A DNA stretch of 64,000 nucleotides, from assembly GCA_963691705.1 (NCBI GenBank), contig OY829539.1:53604327-53668326 (forward strand), written 5' to 3'. Origin of the DNA: Viola odorata. Its lineage: Eukaryota > Streptophyta > Magnoliopsida > Malpighiales > Violaceae. The notes beneath the pieces were generated by a model. It saw only the letters and a list, made by a program, of their open reading frames with translations, did no database searches and had not been told where the DNA came from. Shown one piece after another: positions 9,826 to 19,812 of the stretch; positions within the stretch are counted from its first letter, which is position 1, and the number at the start of each line of letters is the position of its first letter. The position numbers and the translations under genes were made by a program.

Positions 9826-10977
9826 CAGTTAAACCTCGATAAATGAATGTCCGATAAACGAATAACCTCGCCAAATGAATAATTTTCTCCGGTTCCGACT
9901 TGAGCAAATGGGCTAAATGAATAACCTCGCTAAATGCATTAACGAATAATTTTTTTTGAATCCTTAAAGACCCCATGTAAATATAAATGAATAATCATTA
10001 AAATTCATAAGATATATATATATATATTTATTTATCCTAAAAACAAAAATATTTCTTCCAATCAACAATGTTCATACAAGAAGTCATTTCTTCACAAAAA
10101 AAGCGTCTAAAGTTGTTTGTTTTTTCCTTCCACCAAAATGCATCACATCTGCGACTTTTTCTAGTGCAAACACAACTTCTGGAATATTCTGCTCCTGCTG
10201 TAGCAAATAGTTTCGTAGGGTGATTACTGCTTGAAAGGCTTCTTTTGATGACACATTTGGTGTGACGCCACTATCATCTGGTTCTGGATCATTCTCATCA
10301 TTTAGTACGGAGTCGATAATTTCTTCGTCTGTAGGCAATTCCATAACTGCATTATTCTCGTTAGGATAGTTCAAAAGATGTTCGACGTCCATCACATTTC
10401 TGTAGCGTAAATTAGAAATGACATTCGTTAATCCTTGGATATCTTCTTCGGGAACATCAATATCTTAAGACTTGGTTGTTCCTTCTTATGCTCACATATG
10501 GCCCTCCTTATCTGGTCGGTCAAAGTTGATTTTGTTGTTGGTTTTGACTGGTGATCGGAAGCCATCAGACTGAATATTAAGAAAGATATAGTAGAATGAA
10601 TTATTTACCAAACCAAGACTCTAGAAAAATATATATAGTAGTTTGTAGGTAGGTTAGGTACATTGTCTTAGTCTCTAAGTATTCCATACATAGAATATTA
10701 TTATTAGTACATGTTGCATGTATTTAGACTCTAAGTATTCCATACATAGAATCTTATAAGTACATAATGCATGTACATAGTCTATATACGTATTTGTACA
10801 TTAAATGTAAAATAAATAATCATACGAAAAAATAAAAATGTAAAAATACTATCTAAATGAATAAAAATTCATTTATCGATAAATGAATAATATATTCATT
10901 TATCGATAAGTAAATAAACTCACTAAACGAATATTTTTTGCTGGTCCCAAGAGCATTCATTTATCGAGGTTTAACTG
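9826..10977 (-). mobile_element. Pogo/Emigrant-type (Tc1-mariner) element, internal deletion derivative
   Basis: Long terminal inverted repeats start CAGTTAAACCTCGATAAATG at 9826 and end with the complement at 10977. TA target duplications lie at 9824-9825 and 10978-10979. The ends match the known plant pogo-like families Emigrant and Lemi1. Internal CGATAAATGAAT-type motifs are repeated near both ends. It carries remains of a pogo-type transposase (10084-10565). It lies upstream of unit 3. Confidence 0.85.
10084..10565 (-). pseudogene. Pogo-like transposase, N- and C-terminal remnants joined by a deletion
   Basis: From ATG 10565 the minus strand codes a short N-terminal piece (LTDQIRRAICEHK...), typical of the CENP-B/pogo helix-turn-helix start. 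Near 10465 this meets, in another frame, the extreme C-terminus (codes to 10084) with an acidic stretch and VSSKEAFQAV..LRNYLLQ, as in plant Tigger/pogo proteins. The whole DDE catalytic core is missing. The C-terminus holds QTTLDAFF, which fits the PCNA-interacting (PIP) box QxxLxxFF near the end of pogo transposases. The original protein would be ~450-500 residues. It cannot be active. Confidence 0.75.
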
Positions 10978-11098
10978 TATTTCATAATTTAAAAGATCCC
11001 ATGATTTACGGTTTTATAGTATCTAATGATTTTAAAAAATTACAATCAGAGTAATTACTATAGTTAAATGAGGAAGGTTGTATGTCTTGCTTGCTATA

Positions 11099-11926
11099 CA
11101 TATACTGTCACTCATCTCACTCTTTTATTAATGAAAAAAGTAAAAGGTTATAATGTAAAAACTCAATATTTTCATCTTGTAAATGAAAAAAGAGGTAAGT
11201 TAAACTAATTTTTTTAAAGTTAAAATGAGTCACCTAAATTAGAATGGATTCATAATGAAAAAGCAATCTGAAAACTGATACTATAGAAAAGCAATCTTTC
11301 GAAGAAGTCAGGCTAGTCGGAGATCAGGGCAAATTGATTCAACGGAGCAGATGGGCTAGAGGCCCGCAGTTGATTGAGTTGAAAACTCTTTCCATTCCCA
11401 GTATTGTGTACCATCAGTAGGGGGGAGCCCATTGGTAAAGATTTGACTTAAGGTACCACAAATTCGCAAGATGATCCACTAACAGCTTATAGGCCTCCTC
11501 ATCTCGAGTAGTGAGGGCATTGATGCAGAGAAGTTGGAATATAGAAAGTGTGCCGCGAGCGGCAAACGAAATTAGTCAATGTTTTCCCGAGATTTTAGGA
11601 CCTCAAATGGCGAAAGAATCATCCTATGCTCCAGTTTTGGTCTAACCCTGAAGCTCTCACTGCGAGATTAGATAGAGTTGACATCGTACCGAACATCATT
11701 CGAGATGTCACCTTAAACCAAGACTGAAATGCACCCCACTCAATCCAAGTCATTCCGACTTCATAAGAGCAAGGGTGGGTGGATGTTCAAGGATAGCAGA
11801 TTGCTTTTTCATTTATAAATTTATTCTAATTTACGTAACTCATTTATAAGGTGAAAATATTGAGCTTTTATATTATAATCCTTTATTTTTTTCATTAATA
11901 AAAGAACGGGTGAGTGACAGTATATG
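11099..11926. mobile_element. Foldback-type element with long imperfect inverted repeats (~828 bp)
   Basis: The left arm (11099-11270), starting CATATACTGTCACTCA, is mirrored by the right arm (about 11797-11926), ending TGAGTGACAGTATATG. The arms match imperfectly for about 130-170 bp. The core (11280-11790) is GC-richer than its surroundings and I recognise no coding sequence in it. I found no matching target duplication at the flanks, so the class (Mutator-like, foldback) stays open. Positions 11930-12380 hold nothing I can support. Confidence 0.55.
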
Positions 11927-12389
11927 CAATTAATAAAAATTAGCGAGGATACTTTTTATATAAGATCAGTGTATGATAAACGATAAAGATTTGATGAGGA
12001 GAACGTATAAAAAAAATTGTTTGGTGAGTGAGCATTTTGAAAAGGATGGTACACTTTGGTAGCATTAAGTAGCTTTCCCAGTTAAAATAATACTTCAAGA
12101 GCGGGTTCTGTGAATCCAAAGCGAAGAAGAACTCTTTTGTTTTTATCTTCTCGAGTATCATTTATATTTTTTCGGTAAAAAATTTATCTCGTTGAAATAA
12201 TACTATTGTTAGAAAAAAGATGATTGTCACAATTTGATTTTTTCTATTTCTGAAAATTTAAAAATTATCTCATTCGAATAATACAATTTTGAAGTCTAAT
12301 AATCATAGACTACTCTAATGAACATGTAGTTAAATTCAACTGGAAAAGGTATGTGAATTCAATGAGCAAAGTGAGGTCAGGGACACTAA

Positions 12390-13355
12390 TTATAGATAGC
12401 GTCCTCTGAAACGCGCGACGAGATGGATTGATGCATTATCAGTAACATGGTAATCAGCAAGCGTTTTCCCATTCTCCAATTCCCATCCCTGAAAGATCAA
12501 CCTTTGGTCCTCCGCAGGGATCCCTTCCATTTCCGCAATCTCCAATTTCACCTTATCGATCGTATCGATACTCTTCACAACCAAACTCCTAGTCTCACCT
12601 TTCGTATTCACAAACAAAATCTGCATCTGCAATAAAACAAATTTAAACATACTTCAATATCAAATCAATTACAAAACTAGCAATTTACTTACAAAACAGA
12701 TGGATTTAAGTGTTATTTCCATTATGCTGAGTGTCCTCCTTGTCATTCCCGGAAAAGGGATTAATCACTCTTAATTTAGGTTTGAAGTTTAAGCATGAAT
12801 AATGAAGAAATCTATTCTGCAGAAACACCCTTCATACTATCGACCACGCTCGAATGAGATTACTCTATTGCTTTTCTGAAGACAAGGAAAAAAATCCTAA
12901 TCACATCATTTATTTTGTCACTCAACATATTTTTTTTAAAATTGAGATCTAAGAATAGGCGAATCTTACATTCCACACAATTACACAACCAATAATCTTA
13001 ATTAAGTTTCTTCATAATTATCGTTGTAATATTGGGGGCTTAATTAAATAATTACCTTTGTCTTGGTCCTGATCTCCTCCTGTTGCTGTTGCGGTTGCTG
13101 TTGCTCTGAGATGGTCATCGTATGGTGCATCTGGGCGCTAAGCGAATCGAATCTCCCTAATAAAGTTTCGTGTTTCTTATTCGAATCCAGGAGCATTGTC
13201 TTTATCTGCCTCTCCAGCTACGACACCTGTTCTTTGAGTTGCTTCACGTTCCTGGTCGCCACCATCACATCTTCTTGAAGCCGTTTAATCTCTCTACAGT
13301 TCTCCACCGCGTCGCCCTCCGCCCGGAATCTAACCGCTCTGCCACCCTTCCTCAT
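12390..13355 (-). pseudogene. Ubiquitin-like unit 4: diverged two-exon gene with a nonsense codon
   Basis: Exon 1 runs from ATG 13355 to 13056 (100 codons, donor GTAAT). It has the family coiled coil with SNKKH.. and RFDSLSAQM, and a Gln-rich end. A TAG at 13220-13218 stands where units 1-3 have a Gln codon (VSQL). Exon 2 runs from 12626 (acceptor AG before ATGCAG) to 12390. It has a ubiquitin fold with GIPAEDQRLIF, LADY and a C-terminus RFRGRYL instead of RLRGC. The intron is ~430 bp. A TATA-like box is kept at 13471-13480. It is the most diverged member; the domain exon is open, so a truncated product or read-through is conceivable, but pseudogene is more likely. Confidence 0.7.
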
Positions 13356-13470
13356 GACTCAGTTATTATGAGCTAGATTGACCCAGTGGCTAGGGGCGGC
13401 GGCGGCGGCCAGAGAGAAATAGAGGACAAACGGCGAATTAAGGGTTTAGCAAAATCAGAGGCGTATTAGG

Positions 13471-13480
13471 CTTTTTATAG
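13471..13480 (-). promoter_or_regulatory. TATA-like box of unit 4
   Basis: The minus strand reads CTATAAAAAG about 120 bp upstream of ATG 13355, a spacing like that of the TATA box of unit 3. Confidence 0.4.
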
Positions 13481-13489
13481 TTTTCCATT

Positions 13490-15465
13490 TGATCGCTTAT
13501 ATTATTATATTCCAGGTAGACCTGTCCAAGTGTCCATAGCAGAGCTGGGCCGCCCAACGGGTTGGTCCAGTTCAATAGGTATTTTTAAGGTATCAGAATT
13601 CAGATCCTTCTTTTCTTTACAATTTTGGGGTTTTTGTTCTTTTCTTTTTCTTTGGTGAATTTATGTGTGCAAACTCATCAACAATGGCACATCCTCCATT
13701 TAACACAATATTCTATACCTGATCTAGACACCAGTAAAAACAGCAGCTGACTAAGACATAAATTCACAGAAAGCAGCTGCAATTTACATCAGTAAGATGT
13801 GCTATCAAAAGTATGAGAATTATAATTTGGTTTCATATAGAATCAGTTGCATGGTAATTTCATTAGCACACCATTAAACCAACCAAAACACAAGAAATTA
13901 AAAATAAATGTAAGTGCTCATTGATGCATGCAGCACTGCTGTTTCCATCTCCATTGTAAGAACATAAACAGAAGAACATAAACATAAAAACATAAATTGG
14001 CCAAAATGCATTAAAGATAAAAACATTGAAATAGAAATATGATTTGGTTGAACAAGTTTTCTAGCAAACAAAATATAAATTGGTTGAACAAGTTTTCTAG
14101 TAAATCTTGATTAGACAAAAGTTGAAAGATGAATATATTCCATATTTTGTGCAATTTGAAATTATACTGTTCCTCCTTTTGTCATTACCCTTTACAGCTG
14201 TTTTCCTTAGCCAAGCTCTTTCCAGTTGACAAGTTGAAATCACTCTTGATTTACCATGGAAGAAGAAAACAAACCATTCCATTAAATTAAGAAGGAACTG
14301 TTTCTTTTCCTAGAAAGAAAAGCATGAAAACAAGAAAGAAACATCCTTCACGGGCACTTATATATCTTTTATAACAAACAGAAAGATCATATCTGTTTGG
14401 ATTGTTACAACAAAAAATGGAATCCTTCAGTAAACCCCACAACAAGAAAATGAAGATTATAAGTTCTGGTTGAGATAATGTGATATCTTTGCGCACTTAC
14501 CAGATGAATCATAGGATCCTTTCCTCACTTTCTTCCTGTTTTCTTCCTTGAGAAAATTTTGCCAAGAAAAGACTGCAAGATACAGCAAAAACCAAAAATA
14601 TATGTATAAGAAGCAAGCATAATTCAAGTGGAAAAAAAAAACTATCTGCAAACCCCAATTCAAATCTTGAATTACAACCGAACCGAAAAAAGGATTGCAC
14701 AAAGATTCAAATGTAAAATAAACCTTCTTGTTCTGTTCTTGATTTTGTAGTGTCATGGCTGGAACTGCAAAATTCACATTAATGGCAGTGACCCAAATTC
14801 AACAACCTGTAGAAATTGAGAGATTACAAGAAATGCATCAGATCCCACAATTAGGATTAATATAAACAGTGTATTAGAATTGAAAAATCAAAGTGGGACA
14901 TACGCAATCAAACCTATAATACCAAGATTGTCAACCCAAGTTTTCCATTCATATTAACCCAAACTGCTACAACTTCCATTAATTCAATAAACCATAGAAA
15001 ATCTCAATGAAGAACGACCTCAGTCGCTAATTACGCTACAATGCTCGATGAAACACTAAAACCTCATCAATGCAAGAGAACAGAAAGAGCAAAAGGGGTA
15101 TTACCATAAATCGAAAGGATTAACAAATATGGAAAGAGAGCAGAAGCAGATTTGCAGAATATTTGGAGAGGGTGAGCCCGATGAGGGATTGAGATTTGGA
15201 GAGTGAAGGAGAAGAAGAGAACAGAAATTGAAAAAGAAGAGAGGAGATGCCGAGATGTAGAAATGAGAAATCGAAGAAGTGAGTTTGAGAGGAGAAGTGG
15301 GTGTGTCGGTGGCGATGGGCTTGAAAGGAGAGGTGGGTGTGTCGGCGGCGATGGAGGAGGGTGAGGCTGTGGCGGTGATGGGTTTGAGAGAGTAGAGGTG
15401 GGTGTGAGACTGAGTGATTGGTTTTTGTTCTTCCTTCGCATCTCCTCTCTTCTTCACTCTCACTC
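13490..15465. other. No recognisable gene
   Basis: This stretch holds AT-rich spacer (13600-14800) with a short direct repeat near 14040-14100. A purine/pyrimidine-biased part (15070-15465) keeps long open frames in all three minus frames only because of its simple Ser/Pro-type composition. I see no conserved domain and no splice-supported gene. Confidence 0.5.
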
Positions 15466-15467
15466 TC

Positions 15468-16594
15468 CATCTGACATCTTATCCATTTTAAGATTTTTTA
15501 TTATTTATTTCAAAAAATTAAATTAATAAAATTTATGTTTTCAAAACTAAAAAAAAAAACCAGTCTTTTTCGCCAGAAAAATCTTCTCTTCAAGTGGACT
15601 GAGCTATTGTCCAAACCAAAATAATCCTAAAAAAACAAAGTAATGATTTAATTGAAAATAGGAACTGAATTAATTGAAGACAACAATTGAATCAATTGGA
15701 AACGAGTAATTGAATTAATTGAACGCAAAACAGTTGAATTAAATCGAAAGCAAAGCAGTGGAATTAATTGAATCAAGAGCAGTACTCCAATTAACTAACA
15801 ACACAATGAAATTAATTGAAAGAAAACAGAGTAAAATCAGACCCGCCCAATCAAACCCAAAAACACAAACCATCTTCTTCTCCAGCAACTGCCGCCGTCA
15901 CCTTAGCAGCTCCGGGCACCGCCGGATTCCACTTGGACCGCCCAGACTCGCACCACTCTACCCGTACAAATCATCCCTACTCATTACAAACAAAACCCAT
16001 ATAATACCCGTACAAATCAGACTCGTACCCATTACAAACAACCCGTACCCGTTCATACAAACCCGTTCACTTCTTATCCTTGCACCCTAAAGCATAGGCG
16101 ATTCCAGCTTGCCTGCAGTGGGGCTCACAGCTGATCTTGGGACGCTGCAAAGGCTGCCGAGGATTGTTGGGTATGGGGTTGCGATGGATTTGGCTTTAAC
16201 GGGTCGGAGGATTTCGGGTCAAGAGGCTAAAGAGATTCGTTTGGTTTCTCGGGTTTTTGAGTCGAAGGAGGATTTGGAAAAGGGTGTGAGTGATGTTGCT
16301 GAGAGTGAGTTGCTCTATCCATTCCTCCATGTTTCTTCGTGCTTGCAATTCTATTTTGTTGCCATTCGCTTAAAAATGTTGTGGTTTTGTACAAATAATT
16401 ATTTTTTATTATCACAAATTCATATTAAGTTATTACATCTAATAAAAATAAAATATTTTCAATTTCATAAAAATAAAATAAAATAGTTAAAATATAAACT
16501 AAGTTGTCTACCATTTAAATAAACCCAAAACCCAATTTTTTAAAATAAATAATAAAAAAATATTATTTTGGGTTTTTTGGGATAAGATGTCAGA
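15468..16594. mobile_element. Putative inverted-repeat element carrying a host gene fragment
   Basis: A 15-bp exact inverted repeat (TCTGACATCTTATCC at 15468-15482 and its complement at 16580-16594) continues inward as an imperfect repeat of about 50 bp with the shared core TTTTTTATTATTTATTT. Between the arms lie AATTGAATTAATT-type simple repeats (15640-15830), a CCCGTAC-rich stretch (15955-16075) and a piece of an enoyl-CoA hydratase family gene (16118-16304). I see no target duplication. The arrangement recalls gene-capturing Pack-type elements, but the class is uncertain. Confidence 0.45.
16118..16304 (+). pseudogene. DCI1: Fragment of a peroxisomal delta3,5-delta2,4-dienoyl-CoA isomerase gene
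   Basis: About 62 codons in one frame match the central part of plant DCI1, an enoyl-CoA hydratase/isomerase family enzyme that shifts double bonds of unsaturated fatty acyl-CoA during peroxisomal beta-oxidation. Recognised blocks are GLTADLGTLQRLP, IVGYG.AM.LALTGRR, SGQEAKE..LVSRVF and SKEDLE.GV. The similarity stops sharply at both sides, after VAE on the right, and the rest of the enzyme (N-terminal CoA-binding half, C-terminal helices) is absent. There is no intron inside. It is a captured or decayed fragment, not a gene. The gene name rests on my memory of the family. Confidence 0.7.
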
Positions 16595-16750
16595 TTTCTT
16601 GACATGTGGGGTCGGATTCAAAGATTTAATAATAAAAAATTGAGCCGTTAACTTCCGTTATAATAATATGGACCCCGATTGATTAACAAAGTAAATATTT
16701 GGGATTAAATTGAACAAAAATCGTTGTTAGGGACCAACTAAAATGAAAAT

Positions 16751-16912
16751 AATAACATTAGGGACCCCATGGTGCGCAAAACCAGTAATGCCGAACCTAC
16801 CAAAATCAATACCGTATCGTACCAAAATACCGAACAATAAATTCGATCGAAAAAATACCGTCCGAATTTACGTAATTTCGGTACGGTACCACGGTATTTT
16901 CGGTACGGTATT
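16751..16912. repeat. Possible truncated MITE with CGGTACGGTATT motifs
   Basis: ACCGTATCGTACCAAAATACC near 16810 is mirrored by CGGTATTTTCGGTACGGTAT near 16892-16911, an inverted-repeat signature common in plant hAT-like MITEs. It ends abruptly where the copied unit-4 intron begins. No target duplication found. Confidence 0.3.
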
Positions 16913-17295
16913 CACAAACAAAATCTGCATCTGCAATAAAACAAATTTAAACATACTTCAATATCAAATCAATTACAAAACTAGCAATTTACTTACAAAA
17001 CAGAAGGATTTAAGTGTTATTTCCATTATGCTGAGTGTCCTCCTTGTCATTCCAGGAAAAGGGATTAATCACTCTAGGTTTCAAGTTTAAGCATGAGTAG
17101 TGAAGAAATATATTCTGCAGAAACACTCCTTCATACTATAAACCACGCTCGAATGATTGCTCTTCAGGAGATCAGGAAAAAAATCCTAATCGCATCATTT
17201 ATTTTATCACTCAACATATTTTTTTTAAAATTGAGATCTAAGTTTAGGCGAATCTTACAACCAATGATCTTATTTAAGGTTCTTCATAATTATCG
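16905..17295 (-). repeat. Partial copy of unit 4: first bases of exon 2 plus the intron
   Basis: This stretch closely repeats about 12603-13030: the first ~20 bp of the unit-4 ubiquitin-like exon, its acceptor and most of its intron. Neither the rest of the exon nor exon 1 follows. It then joins, near 17300, sequence homologous to 8190 onward (flank of unit 3). So the cluster was rearranged by recombination between units 3 and 4 or their relatives. Confidence 0.65.
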
Positions 17296-18008
17296 TTGTA
17301 ATATTCATTTATGTTCAAAGATTAATTAGATTTCCTGAAAAAGATATATTATGTTCAAGAGAATATGAGAAGAGTCTGATTCGATGATTAAGTGAGTTCT
17401 TTTTTATAGGCGATGGTGGAATTCAAACCTTAATAATATCTTTTACCATCAACCGAACAACCAAAGAACTATATTGACATGATTAAGTGAGTTATAGTTC
17501 CTAATTAGATTTTTTTATAGAAAAAATCTTAACTGTATTAAGAAAGAAAACAAAAATTAAATTAATTAATGTTTAAAATCAATTTTTGTTAGTCAATAAT
17601 TATTATAGAAATAAGTTAATGCTCGATTATGTTAAAAAGAAAATGATTAATTCAATTAATTATGTTAACATGGAAAATAATAAATGGTAATAAATTTTAA
17701 AAATGAAAGTGTAATTTTCAATTAGTATTAAGAGAATGATTAATTATGTAAAAAGAGAAGGAAAATGAGTAACAAATGGAATCAATTCATGCTATCGATT
17801 AATTGCGAAAGCACGAAGATTCACAAAGAAAATTAATTAATTATTTTATTTAATTAGAGAGGCTAAACAGGCACAAACAAACAAGTAGCAACACACACTT
17901 TGGACAATGAAATGAGCCCAAGCCTACAACCAAAAAGGGCGAAACCCCAACCACAAATACATGAATGACATCCTTCATCAATCATTTTGCTCAGTAGTCA
18001 CCAATAAG

Positions 18009-18888
18009 TCAGCATCCTCGAAGGCGCAGGACACGATGGACTGTGGACTCATCTTGGATATTATAATCGGCAAGGGTCCTCCAATCCTCCAATTGCTTAC
18101 CGGCGAAAAGTAACCTTTGCTGGTCCGGTGGGATTCCGTCTATCCCCTCAATCTTCATCTTCACTATATCAATCGTGTCGCTGCTATCTACATCCAAGCT
18201 AACAGATTTGCCTGACCCAGTCTTCACGAAAATTCGCATCTGCCATTTTTTATAACAATTGAATCCTAATTATTTAGGCAATAACTGTCAAAATGAATTA
18301 TTAGGTTCCAAAACCCTGATTTGTTTTGCTTTGATTGATATTTTTCTACTAATTATATTAATTTAATAGAAAATAACAATAAATACATTTAAGATTGCAT
18401 TTCATAAGAATTGTGGGAAAAAAAATCTCTCTTCATTAACACCAAATTTGTGCTTCTCTATACGTACAGCCAAAGTTAAGAAAAACACTTAAAACACTTA
18501 AAAAAGATTTGAAACAAAATGTCAAATAACACTAAGAGTCAAATAGAAAATTTTATAATTTTTTTAATATAATTTACTGTAGTATTTTTATTTATTTATA
18601 TTTTGATGTCCTATTAAAGGCTTATAGTTTCTTTTTTATTTATATATTCTCTGCAAATAGCAGATAATCATATATATATATAGGAATTAGCTTAAGCAGC
18701 CTAATTAAATGGTTTGATGTTGGGAGGGACCTAACCTTCGCCTGCTGTTGCCGCTGCCAGGTCACCAACGGGCGCATCTCGGCCCCAAGGGAACCGATTT
18801 TCCCAAGTAAATCAGCTTCTTGCTTGATAGAAGCTTGCTGCAAGGACTGTATCTGCTCGCTTAACTGCGACACCTGCTCGCTTAACTA
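18009..18888 (-). pseudogene. Ubiquitin-like unit 5: intact ubiquitin-like exon, 5'-truncated coiled-coil exon
   Basis: Exon 2 (18239-18009) is open for 76 residues, colinear with ubiquitin: [40 protein letters not shown]-terminus RLRGC. K6, K11, K27, K29 and K48 are kept; L8G, I44L, K63D and G76C differ. Exon 1 keeps only the last ~50 codons (donor at 18735), with [10 protein letters not shown] and GAEMRPLV. A 6-bp deletion removes two residues seen in unit 3. Upstream of ~18888 the family sequence stops and an in-frame TAG appears, so start codon and most of the coiled coil are gone. It is most similar to unit 3. Expression from a new promoter is possible but I see no sign of one. Confidence 0.7.
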
Positions 18889-19192
18889 AATAGAATTTTT
18901 CATATTTAGTTAAAATTTTGGGCATAGTGAATGAGTTTTGAGTATATGACATCACCTGAAAATTTTCCATTCAGATTAAGGATGTGTTTGGTTGAAAATT
19001 GTGAGTTTTAAAAGAAAAATAGAAACTTTCGTCTACATTAATTGAAAAGGAAATTAAAAAGGCCCATGAGCCCAATCTTAAACCCAAGCGAGAGAAACCG
19101 AAACCACAAAACAGTGAAACACAGTTTTTGAACACAATGACAAACAACGCGACATCCAATTCATCAGCTTAGTACCACTGATCAAGTGATCA

Positions 19193-19409
19193 TCAGCATC
19201 CTCGAAGTCTGAAGACAAAGTGGATCTTGGACTCATGTTGGGCATTATAATCGGCAAGGGTCCTCCCATCCTCCAATTGCTTACCGGCGTAAATTAACCT
19301 TTGCTGGTCCGGTGGGGTTCCGTCTTTCACCTCAATTTTCATCTTCACTATATGAATCGTGTCGATGCTATTTACATTCATGCTAAAAAATTTGCCAGAA
19401 AATTCGCAT
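19193..19409 (-). pseudogene. Ubiquitin-like unit 6: ubiquitin-like exon with a 14-bp deletion
   Basis: The acceptor AG and start ATGCGAATTTTC at 19409 are kept. Against unit 5, a net 14 bp are missing after the fourth codon, which shifts the frame and gives an early TAG. Further on the fold is recognisable ([27 protein letters not shown], broken here for length; LADYN; end FRLRGC, changed from HLVLRLRGC). The intron upstream is cut after 17 bp by the Helitron end at 19428, so no coiled-coil exon is present. Confidence 0.7.
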
Positions 19410-19812
19410 CTGCCATTTTTATAATAACTAGGTAGTGCGACAATTTTTTATATGAAATTAAACTATTTAATTTAGATATTATTTATAAATTAATTTTGGT
19501 CATTTGAAATAGATAATGTCACTATTTAAATATTGTTCTAAAATAATATAACCGAATATATAAATTATTAAGCATACTAATAATAATTATTAATAGATAA
19601 TATAGCTTAATAGGATTTAAATATTATTCTAGAGTATTACAACCAACCATATAAATTGTTAAGCATACTAATAATAATTATTAATTATAAAGCGTTTTTA
19701 CAATTTTTCTTACTTGATCTTTTTTATTATGGGCTCATACTCATATAATTCATCAAATTTTTGTTTCTTTGTCAATGAGTATCGGTGTGGGCAAAATAAT
19801 TACTCCCTCATC

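Noticed and set aside
15067..15470. Long overlapping open frames in three minus-strand frames
   Set aside because: All come from one purine/pyrimidine-biased stretch giving Ser/Pro/His-rich products; no domain, no splice or homology support.
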